Positions 1 to 7,351 of a stretch of DNA of 64,000 nucleotides are shown one piece after another. The number at the start of each line of letters is the position of its first letter. The stretch's first letter is position 1. The notes under the pieces are model-generated. The model had not been told where the DNA came from. It saw only the letters and a program-made list of their open reading frames with translations, and did not search any database. The translations under genes and the position numbers were made by a program. Origin of the DNA: Alteromonas sp. RKMC-009 (GTDB lineage: Bacteria; Pseudomonadota; Gammaproteobacteria; Enterobacterales; Alteromonadaceae); NCBI RefSeq assembly GCF_003584565.2, contig NZ_CP031010.1, positions 1,922,001 to 1,986,000 of the forward strand, in the 5' to 3' direction.

Positions 1-651
1 AATGGCTGCATTCGGGTAACCTGCTATTTTGCACAGCATAGACAGCGCCGCAGCGGTGACCAGAGTGGTGGTCCACAACATGCTGTTGCAGCGGGGGGCA
101 ACCAATACCGCAAACAGGGCGGGCAGGGCGAACGGCAGGGCTTCATTGACGAGTGGCCAGCGTTGGGTAAGTGTATCGCCGGCTACTGCGCCAAGTGCTG
201 TACCGCCAATCCAGCTGAACCATGCCAGCAAGCCTAAACTTGTATACCATGCCATCCGGTGTGCTTTGGGCAGTTGTGGCAAGCGCACCAGTGCCAGTGC
301 AAATACCTGGTCGGTAAGACCATGCATCAGAGGAAACCAGCGTTTATTTGAATCCATGTACCTGGCAATATTCGGTGCATAGACCATATGGCGGGCGTTA
401 ATCAGTAGTGTCATCAGTACAACAAGTGGAAGGGGGGCACCGGATGCCACCATTGCTACAAATAAAAATTGTGAAGCACCGGCATAGATGAATGTTGAGA
501 TCAGAATGGTTTCAAATACGCTGAAACCAGCTTGTATTGAAATTAAGCCAAAGGAGATGGCTACGGGAATATAACCCCCGAACAAGGGAAGGGCATCCTT
601 CAGTCCCTGACGCCATGGCGAAAAGTCCGGCGTGATTGTAAGCGTATTCAT
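1..651 (-). CDS. azlC: AzlC-type branched-chain amino acid exporter subunit (3' end outside window)
   Basis: Reading the minus strand from an ATG at 651 gives an uninterrupted hydrophobic frame that runs off the left edge, so the C-terminus is missing. The protein begins MNTLTITPDFSPWRQGLKDA and contains the family features P-L-F-G-G-Y-I-P, F-I-Y-A-G-A-S-Q-F and N-A-R-H-M-V-Y. These are typical of AzlC (YgaZ), the large membrane subunit that exports branched-chain amino acids together with the small subunit AzlD. AzlD would be expected next, outside the window. An AGGA motif lies about nine bases before the chosen ATG; another in-frame ATG lies at 672. The gene follows the ROK regulator on the same strand with a 77-bp gap, so co-transcription is possible. 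Confidence 0.85.
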   Translation of the reverse strand, partial: MNTLTITPDFSPWRQGLKDALPLFGGYIPVAISFGLISIQAGFSVFETILISTFIYAGASQFLFVAMVASGAPLPLVVLMTLLINARHMVYAPNIARYMDSNKRWFPLMHGLTDQVFALALVRLPQLPKAHRMAWYTSLGLLAWFSWIGGTALGAVAGDTLTQRWPLVNEALPFALPALFAVLVAPRCNSMLWTTTLVTAAALSMLCKIAGYPNAAI

Positions 652-728
652 TCCGCAGGTTCCTGTATGCATGTTCCGGTCACCCGGTCATGGTGAAAAT
701 AGTGTGTCATGTGCAAGGTGAGATGAAA

Positions 729-1835
729 TTAAACGTTCCGGCTGTAACCACGCAGCACCGGGGCGGTGGGATCCAGTAAAGCCAGTTTCTCCAGTGCAAG
801 TTCTCTGGCACCGGCAGATGCGCCGTATAACGGTGCCTTTTCCGGCTCTGAGGTAACAGAAATAGCCGTGCCGGCAATATTACTGGCCAGTGCATCTTCA
901 ATGCAGGCTTGCAGTGCCGGATGGTGACAAAGCTGACCGCCGAGCACCACCTTTTCCGGGTTGGTCAGAACGCAGGTAGCAGCCACCACCTTACCGGTGG
1001 CATTCAGCACCTCTGCGGGCAGTGCGTTGCCGGGTGTCAGCGCCATTTCATAAAAGTGTTCAGTATACAGAGATTCAAGTAGCGGTGGCGCAGTGCCCAG
1101 CCTGACATAACCAATTTCACCGGCCATACCGTCAGCACCACGCACAATATTACCGTTGAGCATGAGGCCGCAGCCTATACCTCTGCCAAGATGGATATAA
1201 GCAAAATTCTGACAGCCGTCATTCAAATATTCGATGAGTGTGGCCCAGTTTACATCGTTATCGACGGTCACGGGGCAGTGGTAACGATCGCCAAGCAGCT
1301 GTGCAAACTGAAGGCCGTGCGCCATCGGAAAAGGAGAGTGAGGCAGGGCCAGCACATTACCGGTAACCGGACTAACAGGATCGGCCACAGACACGCCCGT
1401 AGCGAGCAGCGGTGCGTTTGTTGTCTTCAGGGTTTTGTCTGTGAGGGTGAACATATTCTGCACGAAATCTGCCTGCAAACGCCCTTTGGGATAAGTCACA
1501 AACTCTTCAGAAAGTGTATTTCCGGTAAAATCCGTGATACGTATCCAGGTGGCATTTTCTTCCAGTGCGAGGGAGAGCAGGGCCCCGAAATCCGGGTTTA
1601 TTTCATATATAACCGACGGACGCTTTGATGACACGTTATCCATTTCAGATGCGGTTTTAATCATGCCTTTTTCAGTCAGTCTTTGTGCAGATTCTGACAC
1701 CGTGGGTTTGGAGATCCCGGTCATTTTGGCGATGGCTGCACGGGACAAACGCTGCGCTTTCTCCAGACACTGAAAAAACTGCTGGTCTGTGCGCATGGCC
1801 AGGCTGCCGGGCCGGTGATCAGGCTTGGCTGACAT
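729..1835 (-). CDS. ROK-family transcriptional regulator lacking the zinc motif
   Basis: 368 residues. An N-terminal winged helix-turn-helix (about residues 15-75, with LSRAAIAKMTGISKPTVSE) is followed by a sugar-kinase-like ROK fold. Nucleotide/sugar-site remnants such as DNDVNWATL and GRGIGCGLMLNG are visible. ROK proteins normally carry a zinc site formed by GEIGH and a C-x-C-G-x-x-G-C motif. Here the histidine is tyrosine (GEIGYV) and the cysteine cluster is absent, so this is probably a pure DNA-binding regulator rather than a kinase. It is divergent from the DUF1479 gene, and a near-perfect palindrome lies at that promoter. That suggests it controls the dioxygenase and perhaps itself. 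The inducer is unknown. Confidence 0.85.
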   Translation of the reverse strand: MSAKPDHRPGSLAMRTDQQFFQCLEKAQRLSRAAIAKMTGISKPTVSESAQRLTEKGMIKTASEMDNVSSKRPSVIYEINPDFGALLSLALEENATWIRITDFTGNTLSEEFVTYPKGRLQADFVQNMFTLTDKTLKTTNAPLLATGVSVADPVSPVTGNVLALPHSPFPMAHGLQFAQLLGDRYHCPVTVDNDVNWATLIEYLNDGCQNFAYIHLGRGIGCGLMLNGNIVRGADGMAGEIGYVRLGTAPPLLESLYTEHFYEMALTPGNALPAEVLNATGKVVAATCVLTNPEKVVLGGQLCHHPALQACIEDALASNIAGTAISVTSEPEKAPLYGASAGARELALEKLALLDPTAPVLRGYSRNV

Positions 1836-1917
1836 CGTGTGCTGCTTCCTTTCTCTTAAATCTGCTTTGTTAACGAAATGAAAAAAATGTCTTTACTCAA
1901 TGCGATGCCCAGACTAG

Positions 1918-1968
1918 TATAATTTAACAAGTTAGGAAACCTTACTTATTTAATTGTGAGGTTAATAA
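1918..1968 (+). promoter_or_regulatory. Promoter with palindromic operator upstream of the DUF1479 gene
   Basis: A perfect TATAAT lies at 1918-1923. Six bases downstream is the palindrome AAGTTAGG-AAA-CCTTACTT (1929-1947; arms match at 7 of 8 positions), overlapping the expected transcription start. A second, looser inverted repeat TTATT...AATAA spans 1946-1968 and resembles NagC-type ROK sites. The position between a ROK regulator and its divergent neighbour makes repression by that regulator the simplest reading (inference). No good -35 was found; TTTACT at 1892 has a 20-bp spacer. Confidence 0.55.
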
Positions 1969-1992
1969 TCCATAAAATGAGAGGGAAGTATT

Positions 1993-3249
1993 GTGAGCGA
2001 ACAGACGTCTAAATCGTATCTGCCCGACGATATCGAAAAAGCCATTAAAGACACTAAACAACTATGGCGGGAGCGCATTGGTGATGTACCTGCTCTGCTG
2101 GAAAGTATTGTCGCGGGACTGGAAAGAAACATTCAGGCTATTGAACAGGATATTCAAAACGGCAACACAGGCTGGCCTGAAGCAAACTATGAAGATATTG
2201 CCGCCGGTACGGTCTCTGCGGATGTGATGGCCGGGGTAAAACAACGGGGATGTCTGGTGGTACGGGAGCACTTTCCCCGTGAACAGGCCGTGAAGTGGGA
2301 CAAAGAGCTGGTGGATTATGTGGAATCTAACGATTTTGATAATCAGTACCGGGGGCCGGGAGATGACTTTTTCGGGACCTTGTCGGCGTCCCGTCCTGAA
2401 ATATTTCCTATCTACTGGTCTAAACCTCAGATGGAAGCGCGCCTCAGTAGTCGCATGCAGGATGTACAGGTATTCTTAAATTCATTCTGGAAAACGGAAT
2501 CGGAAGGCAGGAAATGGTTTGATCCTGCATGCAATTATATTTACCCCGATCGTGTAAGACGCCGCCCGCCCGGCGTGACATCCGGCGGTCTCGGACCACA
2601 CACCGATTCCGGTGCGCTTGAAAGATGGTTATTACCGGCATATCAGAAGGTGTTCCGCCATATTCTGGACGGCAACTTTGATAAGTACGACCCCTGGGAT
2701 GCAGCCTGGCGACCGCTCGTGAATGAATATGAAGGCGGAACAACGAAATGTTCGGCGTTCAGAACGTTTCAGGGCTGGACGGCATTAAGTGAAATCAAAC
2801 GGGACCAGGGCGTGCTGTTTACCATTCCCGTGCCGGCTGCGATGGCGTATTTGCTTATTCGCCCGTTGCTGGACGATGTGCCCGAAGACAGTCTATGTGG
2901 TGTATCACCCCGCAAAGTGCTGCCGGTGGATGAGAAATGGCACAGCTTGCTGTTGCGGGCGAAGGCAACCATCCCGGATATGTCGCCGGGAGATTCGGTG
3001 TGGTGGCACTGCGATGTGATCCACGGCGTAGAACCGGTTGAAAATCAGCAGGGGTGGGGGAACGTAATGTATATTCCGGCGGCGCCGGGTTGTGAGAAAA
3101 ACCGTTTATATGCACAGCGTTGTGCCGGAGATTTTAAAGCAGGCAGATCGCCGGATGACTTTCCGGAAGAGCATTACGAAGAAAGCTGGGACAACAGAGT
3201 GAAATGGTCAGACTTATCTGACGCAGACAAAAAAGCATTTGGTGAATAA
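1993..3249 (+). CDS. DUF1479 (YbiU-like) Fe(II)/2-oxoglutarate-type dioxygenase
   Basis: 418 residues from a GTG start preceded by GAGGGAAG. The sequence matches the DUF1479/YbiU family, which has a phytanoyl-CoA-dioxygenase-like double-stranded beta-helix. A likely metal triad is visible: H-x-D in GGLGPHTDSG (about residue 203) and a distal His in HCDVIHGVEPV (about residue 342). A long N-terminal helical region precedes the core. The substrate is not known for this family. Divergent transcription from a ROK (sugar-type) regulator and the nearby operator suggest the gene is induced by a small metabolite, perhaps a carbohydrate. No signal peptide is present, so it should act in the cytoplasm. 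Confidence 0.8.
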   Translation: MSEQTSKSYLPDDIEKAIKDTKQLWRERIGDVPALLESIVAGLERNIQAIEQDIQNGNTGWPEANYEDIAAGTVSADVMAGVKQRGCLVVREHFPREQAVKWDKELVDYVESNDFDNQYRGPGDDFFGTLSASRPEIFPIYWSKPQMEARLSSRMQDVQVFLNSFWKTESEGRKWFDPACNYIYPDRVRRRPPGVTSGGLGPHTDSGALERWLLPAYQKVFRHILDGNFDKYDPWDAAWRPLVNEYEGGTTKCSAFRTFQGWTALSEIKRDQGVLFTIPVPAAMAYLLIRPLLDDVPEDSLCGVSPRKVLPVDEKWHSLLLRAKATIPDMSPGDSVWWHCDVIHGVEPVENQQGWGNVMYIPAAPGCEKNRLYAQRCAGDFKAGRSPDDFPEEHYEESWDNRVKWSDLSDADKKAFGE

Positions 3250-3265
3250 GCCCTACAGTGCCGGC

Positions 3266-3967
3266 TTATACGATATCCTCACCGGACGGTGCCAGAAAGC
3301 AGGAGTCACCGTTTTTCTCACCGCCTTTAAAGGTTTTCACCTCACTGACGGTGAGACCGGTGTATAGTTTGGGTTCGTCCAGAATGGCACTGACTACGGG
3401 ATCGTCCGGTCCACCATTTAACCAGGCGTTCACAGCGTCGCGGTTGTGGGGCAAAAAGCACGGAATGGATTTTTCGTGAAACTGGCTGAAACGGGGATGG
3501 GGCGGTCTGGTGATCACTGCACAGGCAGCCGTGCCGTTGTCGAACTGCCTGTACACCGCACCGATTAACATGGCGCCCTGCGCTTCCATCAGGTAGTGTA
3601 CTTTCCCTTTTCCCTGCGGATTCGACTCGCCAACTGCGGTGGCAACCACAATACCTCTTTGATAACGTACCGCATGTTTCCAGAAAGGACTGTCGAGATT
3701 ACGCGCATTGAAAGTAGTACGGTCACCAATAACCAGTCCGTCGCCCTCTGGTCTGGCATCAAACCACCAGGTCGCATCAATAACGTTGTCAGGCGCTGTT
3801 ATCAGATTGGTGATTTTACGGGCCGGATTTTTACCAAAAGCGGGATAGAAATTCAGTACCCCGCCGCTTTCTTCCTTAAACAAGGGCAGTGTGGTGGTTA
3901 AGCCAACTTCTTCTAGCAGGTCAATGACGGCGGGGCAATCTGTCACCCGCTGAATGAATCCGCACAT
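3266..3967 (-). CDS. SOS response-associated peptidase (SRAP/YedK/HMCES family)
   Basis: About 233 residues. SRAP proteins bind abasic sites in single-stranded DNA through an N-terminal cysteine, exposed after removal of the initiator Met. I chose the ATG at 3967 because it puts that cysteine at position 2 (MCGFIQ). A GTG at 3973 would add two residues and bury it. Other family elements are NARxExxx-like NARNLDSPF, the RGIVVATA region, and a C-terminal histidine region FHEKSIPCFLP. Some positions differ from E. coli YedK, where the active-site His lies in HxRMP; here HEKSIP takes its place. The gene is convergent with the DUF1479 gene. No LexA box was recognised upstream. Confidence 0.8.
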   Translation of the reverse strand: MCGFIQRVTDCPAVIDLLEEVGLTTTLPLFKEESGGVLNFYPAFGKNPARKITNLITAPDNVIDATWWFDARPEGDGLVIGDRTTFNARNLDSPFWKHAVRYQRGIVVATAVGESNPQGKGKVHYLMEAQGAMLIGAVYRQFDNGTAACAVITRPPHPRFSQFHEKSIPCFLPHNRDAVNAWLNGGPDDPVVSAILDEPKLYTGLTVSEVKTFKGGEKNGDSCFLAPSGEDIV

Positions 3968-4010
3968 AGTCACTTCGCCTTTTTGTTCTGATTATCCTTA
4001 CCCTATCTGA

Positions 4011-4182
4011 ACATAATGCATTTTGTAAGGTACGATAGAGCCAAAATGAAGCCCGCAATACTTGCGGCCAGAAGCCCCCCTACCAATCAGGTAAAATAAT
4101 GAAAAGAGCATTTAAACAGGTTGATGTTTTCACCAGCGTGCCGTTTAAGGGCAACCCTGTTGCCGTTGTAATGGATGGCTCA
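4011..4182. repeat. Left copy of 172-bp direct repeat flanking the ToxR/PEP-CTERM cassette
   Basis: Positions 4011-4182 align without gaps to 6391-6562 (offset 2380), with 165 of 172 bases identical by my count. All seven mismatches are in the non-coding first part, and the last 100 bases (4083-4182) are identical. The unit covers the leader and the first 28 codons of the phzF-like gene. Identity stops abruptly at 4183. Confidence 0.95.
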
Positions 4183-4203
4183 TGGGAAGGAGATGACTTT
4201 TGA
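4099..4203 (+). pseudogene. Orphan 5' stub of the phzF-like gene
   Basis: This 34-codon frame starts with the same ATG, leader and first 28 residues (MKRAFKQVDV...) as the intact gene at 6479. It then diverges at the repeat edge into W-E-G-D-D-F and a stop. It is a truncated duplicate left by the event that placed the 2.2 kb cassette here. It keeps the putative ribosome-binding region of the original gene and could still be expressed as a short peptide, but no function is expected. Confidence 0.9.
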
Positions 4204-4337
4204 TTTACTGTGCAGCTATGATCTCACGTCAGGGACTTATTCGCCCCTTCCCCAATAAATCAGTTACCTGTAAGCACTTTAAAAAATGGCTAAAGTCAGT
4301 AGAATGATGGTCATTTATTGTTCAGAACATTGTTGCC

Positions 4338-5243
4338 GTGACGGAATCGCATGCCGGTCAATATTCATTCGGCCCTTTTTTACTCGACATAACGCATCGG
4401 GAGTTGCGAAAAGAGGGGGAGCTCATCGAGATATCGGTGAGAATGTTTGAGCTCCTCAGTGCGCTGGCCAGCCAAAGTCCGCAGCCGGTGAGTAAGCAAT
4501 CTCTGCATGACATTCTGTGGCCTGAAATCGTTGTGTCTGACTGGTCGTTATCGCGTCTGGTGTCGGATACCCGACAATTGCTCGACGATGACGGCAAAGA
4601 TCAGAAATACATCCGAACAGTAAAAGGCATCGGTTTTCTGATGCCAGAAGTTGTGTCTATTGAACCCTCTTCTTCGCTCACCCCGCCATCGAAAATGAAA
4701 CCCTTCTTGCTGGTTGCCTTGCTTGGTCTCTTCATATTTAGTGCTGCCAGTATGTACCGGTACTGGTCTCATCAACGCTTAGTGCAAGCCGCCAGTGATA
4801 TCGCCACCTATCAGGCCCATACTTATACCGCCTTTATGGCACAACTTAAGCGGCGTAACGAACTCGTCGCGTTACTTGAAAAGCGGTTAGGTATTACGCG
4901 GCAGGAGCAATATGAGAAATTTTTTGTTCGCTACTGGCCTCAAATGAACAAAGAAGAGCGTTTTGTCTGCTCGCAAAGCCGCTCTATTACCAACACTGGT
5001 TTGGCTGAAAACAACCAGAAAATACACGATGTGCTGGAAGCGAATCCGGCTTTGTTTGAACACATTGAAGGCACCCGGGAGCTAAAGCAGCATTTGCGTT
5101 TCTGGCTGGACAAATATCACGGAGTATTTATTAACAGGGAAGATATGTGCCTGCTGTACAGCGGTGTTGAAGATGGGGTGCCTTATCCCTCCGGCGTGGA
5201 TGAGGCGGTGCTGACGTGGCTAACTCAAAATAGCGTTAAATAA
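4338..5243 (+). CDS. ToxR/CadC-like membrane-anchored winged-helix regulator
   Basis: 301 residues from a GTG start. Residues about 8-105 form an OmpR/PhoB-type winged helix (ending in YIRTVKGIGFLMPE). A proline/serine linker follows, then one transmembrane segment at about 122-140, then a periplasmic domain of about 160 residues. No receiver domain is present. Signalling would therefore run from the periplasm directly to DNA, as in ToxR and CadC. The periplasmic part has two cysteines (211 and 271) that could form a disulfide. It is followed 296 bp later on the same strand by a PEP-CTERM protein, and both genes lie between the 172-bp repeats. The obvious candidate target is that neighbour (inference). 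Confidence 0.8.
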   Translation: MTESHAGQYSFGPFLLDITHRELRKEGELIEISVRMFELLSALASQSPQPVSKQSLHDILWPEIVVSDWSLSRLVSDTRQLLDDDGKDQKYIRTVKGIGFLMPEVVSIEPSSSLTPPSKMKPFLLVALLGLFIFSAASMYRYWSHQRLVQAASDIATYQAHTYTAFMAQLKRRNELVALLEKRLGITRQEQYEKFFVRYWPQMNKEERFVCSQSRSITNTGLAENNQKIHDVLEANPALFEHIEGTRELKQHLRFWLDKYHGVFINREDMCLLYSGVEDGVPYPSGVDEAVLTWLTQNSVK

Positions 5244-5539
5244 GCAGTCTGAGAAGGAATGTGTCCAGGCTTTTATTCTGAATAAGTTAAACTTATTTGT
5301 CTGTAGCAGATGGTAATGACAGTATTTAATGTCATTAACCTAACCCATTGAATTTTCTGTCTTTCAAAATTAATCAAGTGTCACTCAAGCAATTCAATCC
5401 GTAAATTCTTACCCTGTCGACGATGTGAAGTAAGCAGAATTGCCGGACAGGAAATCCTTCAGAACTAGTTAACAGAATGATTGCTTTTGTGGGCCGGTCG
5501 ATTCATTTGAATTAACGACGAAAAAAGTAGGGAAACAGG
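5244..5539. promoter_or_regulatory. Leader region of the PEP-CTERM gene with inverted repeats
   Basis: There is no gene in this 296-bp stretch. It holds a short hairpin AATAAGT-TAA-ACTTATT (5281-5297), possibly the end of the regulator transcript. It also holds an inverted repeat TAATGACA-N8-TGTCATTA (5314-5337) that could bind the upstream membrane regulator. A purine-rich AGGGAAACAGG precedes the ATG at 5540. The assignments as regulatory sites are inference from symmetry and position. Confidence 0.35.
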
Positions 5540-6418
5540 ATGAATAAGATCATCAGGCTAATCTTGACATGTACAATTCTGATGCAAAACGCTCAAGCTG
5601 AGATAATACTTGGCGACCCGAATTTTAACGTAGACATGCCGGTTCTGTCTTCTGCCATATTGAAAGGACATCAGGAAATAGATTCTCGCGGCGTTACAGA
5701 AGTGAGAAGCTACAAAAACAGTGACACCATCTATCTGACAACCGGCCCGGGCAGCGGCTATTCCAGCTTAGACATTCAGGGAGGTTACGCATCGGGCAGC
5801 GCTCGTTGGGAGGCTGTACAAAAGCGTCCGTGGAGCCCTAACGGTGCACTGACAGATATAGATATGGGGGGGAGCTTTACCATTGGGGATATTTACATTA
5901 CTTATGACGGGGCCGAGGCTGAAACGCCTCGTCACGTGAGAGGCTCTGTACATACTTCACTGAGCCTTGAAAGCTTCGGTAAAACCCGGTTTGAATTAGC
6001 TGTAAGCATGCCCGGATATTATCAGAATAAGCACATCGCGGATGTAGAGGATGGTGTTGAATTAGTCGATGAAGTGATTAGCTATGACGATATTCTGATG
6101 GCAGTAAACTCTCCACTTTATTTAGAAGTGCGTCCTTATGCGTATATCCGCTCCATAGATACTGATGGCGATCCGCTTGATACTCATTATTTGTCTGAAC
6201 TAAATTGGAATTTAATACTTGGAGGCTCTCCTGCATTCGTGCTTCCTGACGGATTCTATGCCAATTCTTTGGACGGCACGATTGTCGACAACTACTTTGT
6301 GGGGAACGTTGCTTCACTTCCTGCAACCGCAGTACCGGCGCCAGCTACCTGGTTGTTGTTTGCAATCACGCTGGTAGTAGTTATTGTCAGACATAATCAC
6401 TTTTGTAAGATACGATAG
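5540..6418 (+). CDS. PEP-CTERM sorting-signal protein of unknown function
   Basis: 292 residues. An N-terminal signal peptide (cleavage after about NAQA, residue 20) is followed by an uncharacterised beta-rich exported domain. The C-terminus is a PEP-CTERM-type signal: VPAPA at 265-269, a hydrophobic helix (WLLFAITLVVVIV), then a basic tail RHNHFCKIR. Such proteins are normally processed by an exosortase and linked to exopolysaccharide or biofilm; no exosortase gene is in this window. The last nine residues are encoded inside the right copy of the 172-bp repeat, so the basic tail of the sorting signal lies in DNA shared with the phzF leader. I do not recognise the central domain. Confidence 0.75.
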   Translation: MNKIIRLILTCTILMQNAQAEIILGDPNFNVDMPVLSSAILKGHQEIDSRGVTEVRSYKNSDTIYLTTGPGSGYSSLDIQGGYASGSARWEAVQKRPWSPNGALTDIDMGGSFTIGDIYITYDGAEAETPRHVRGSVHTSLSLESFGKTRFELAVSMPGYYQNKHIADVEDGVELVDEVISYDDILMAVNSPLYLEVRPYAYIRSIDTDGDPLDTHYLSELNWNLILGGSPAFVLPDGFYANSLDGTIVDNYFVGNVASLPATAVPAPATWLLFAITLVVVIVRHNHFCKIR

Positions 6419-6562
6419 AGCAAAAATGAAGCCCGCAATACTTGCGGCCAGAAGCCTCCCTCCCAATCAGGTAAAATAATGAAAAGAGCATTTAAACAGG
6501 TTGATGTTTTCACCAGCGTGCCGTTTAAGGGCAACCCTGTTGCCGTTGTAATGGATGGCTCA
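6391..6562. repeat. Right copy of 172-bp direct repeat
   Basis: Counterpart of 4011-4182. It begins inside codon 284 of the PEP-CTERM gene, includes that gene's stop, the intergenic leader and the first 28 codons of the intact phzF-like gene. Confidence 0.95.
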
Positions 6563-7351
6563 GGGCTTACAACACAGCAGATGCAAGCGATAGCTCACTG
6601 GACCAATTTATCTGAAACTACTTTTGTGCTTCCTGCAGAGGATAAGCGGGCCAGCTATCGGGTGCGGATATTTACCCCCGGCAGTGAGTTACCATTTGCC
6701 GGTCACCCCACTATCGGTACAGCCAGCGCATTACTTGAAGCCGGTCTGATAACTGCGGCAGACGGCAAAATTGTGCAGGAATGTGCGGCAGGGCTTATTA
6801 CACTGCACGTTTCCGGTGATGCTGATCAACCGCTCACTATCGCTTTCACGTTACCGGAGCCGGTAATTACGCTGTTAACTCAGGATGAAGTGGAGAAACT
6901 GGAAAAAGCTCTGAATTGTCAGATTGACCGCAGTGTTACGCCGGCGCTTGTTGATGTGGGGGCCCGCTGGGTTGTTGCTAAGGCATTTACGCCGGAATCG
7001 GTATTGCAGGCGAAGCCGGATTATACGGCTCTGGCAGCCGCAGACAGTGAAAATAGCGCAACAGGAACCTGTTTATTTGCTGCATATGATAGCGGAAGTG
7101 CCGACATTGAAGTGCGCTCATTTGCACCAGCCTGCGGCGTCAGTGAAGACCCCGTGTGTGGCAGCGGCAATGGCAGTGTGGCGGCATTTATGCGTTTTCA
7201 TAATATGCCGCTTATCCAAAAATCAAGTTTACTGTCATCGCAGGGGCAAAAACTGGGACGGGCAGGCAGAGTGCATCTCGACATTACGCCAGATGCGGTG
7301 AAGGTAGGTGGCGCGGCAGTAACATGCATAGACGGCCACCTGACAGTTTAA
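6479..7351 (+). CDS. PhzF/YddE-family isomerase
   Basis: 290 residues, the usual length for the family. PhzF-like proteins have two diaminopimelate-epimerase-like halves, and PhzF itself catalyses an isomerisation in phenazine synthesis; most homologues, such as E. coli YddE, have no known substrate. The N-terminal KQVDVFTSVPFKGNPVAVV, the catalytic-type Glu46 in NLSETTF, and the EDPVCGSGNGSVAAF motif are intact. No phenazine genes are nearby, so phenazine synthesis should not be inferred. The first 28 codons are duplicated at 4099. The stop abuts the stop of the convergent NagB-like gene with no gap. Confidence 0.9.
   Translation: MKRAFKQVDVFTSVPFKGNPVAVVMDGSGLTTQQMQAIAHWTNLSETTFVLPAEDKRASYRVRIFTPGSELPFAGHPTIGTASALLEAGLITAADGKIVQECAAGLITLHVSGDADQPLTIAFTLPEPVITLLTQDEVEKLEKALNCQIDRSVTPALVDVGARWVVAKAFTPESVLQAKPDYTALAAADSENSATGTCLFAAYDSGSADIEVRSFAPACGVSEDPVCGSGNGSVAAFMRFHNMPLIQKSSLLSSQGQKLGRAGRVHLDITPDAVKVGGAAVTCIDGHLTV

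Noticed and set aside
1946..1968. TTATT...AATAA as the main ROK operator
   Set aside because: It is looser than the overlapping 19-bp palindrome at 1929-1947; kept only as secondary.
6479..7351. Phenazine biosynthesis
   Set aside because: A lone PhzF-like gene is widespread; no other phz genes are present.
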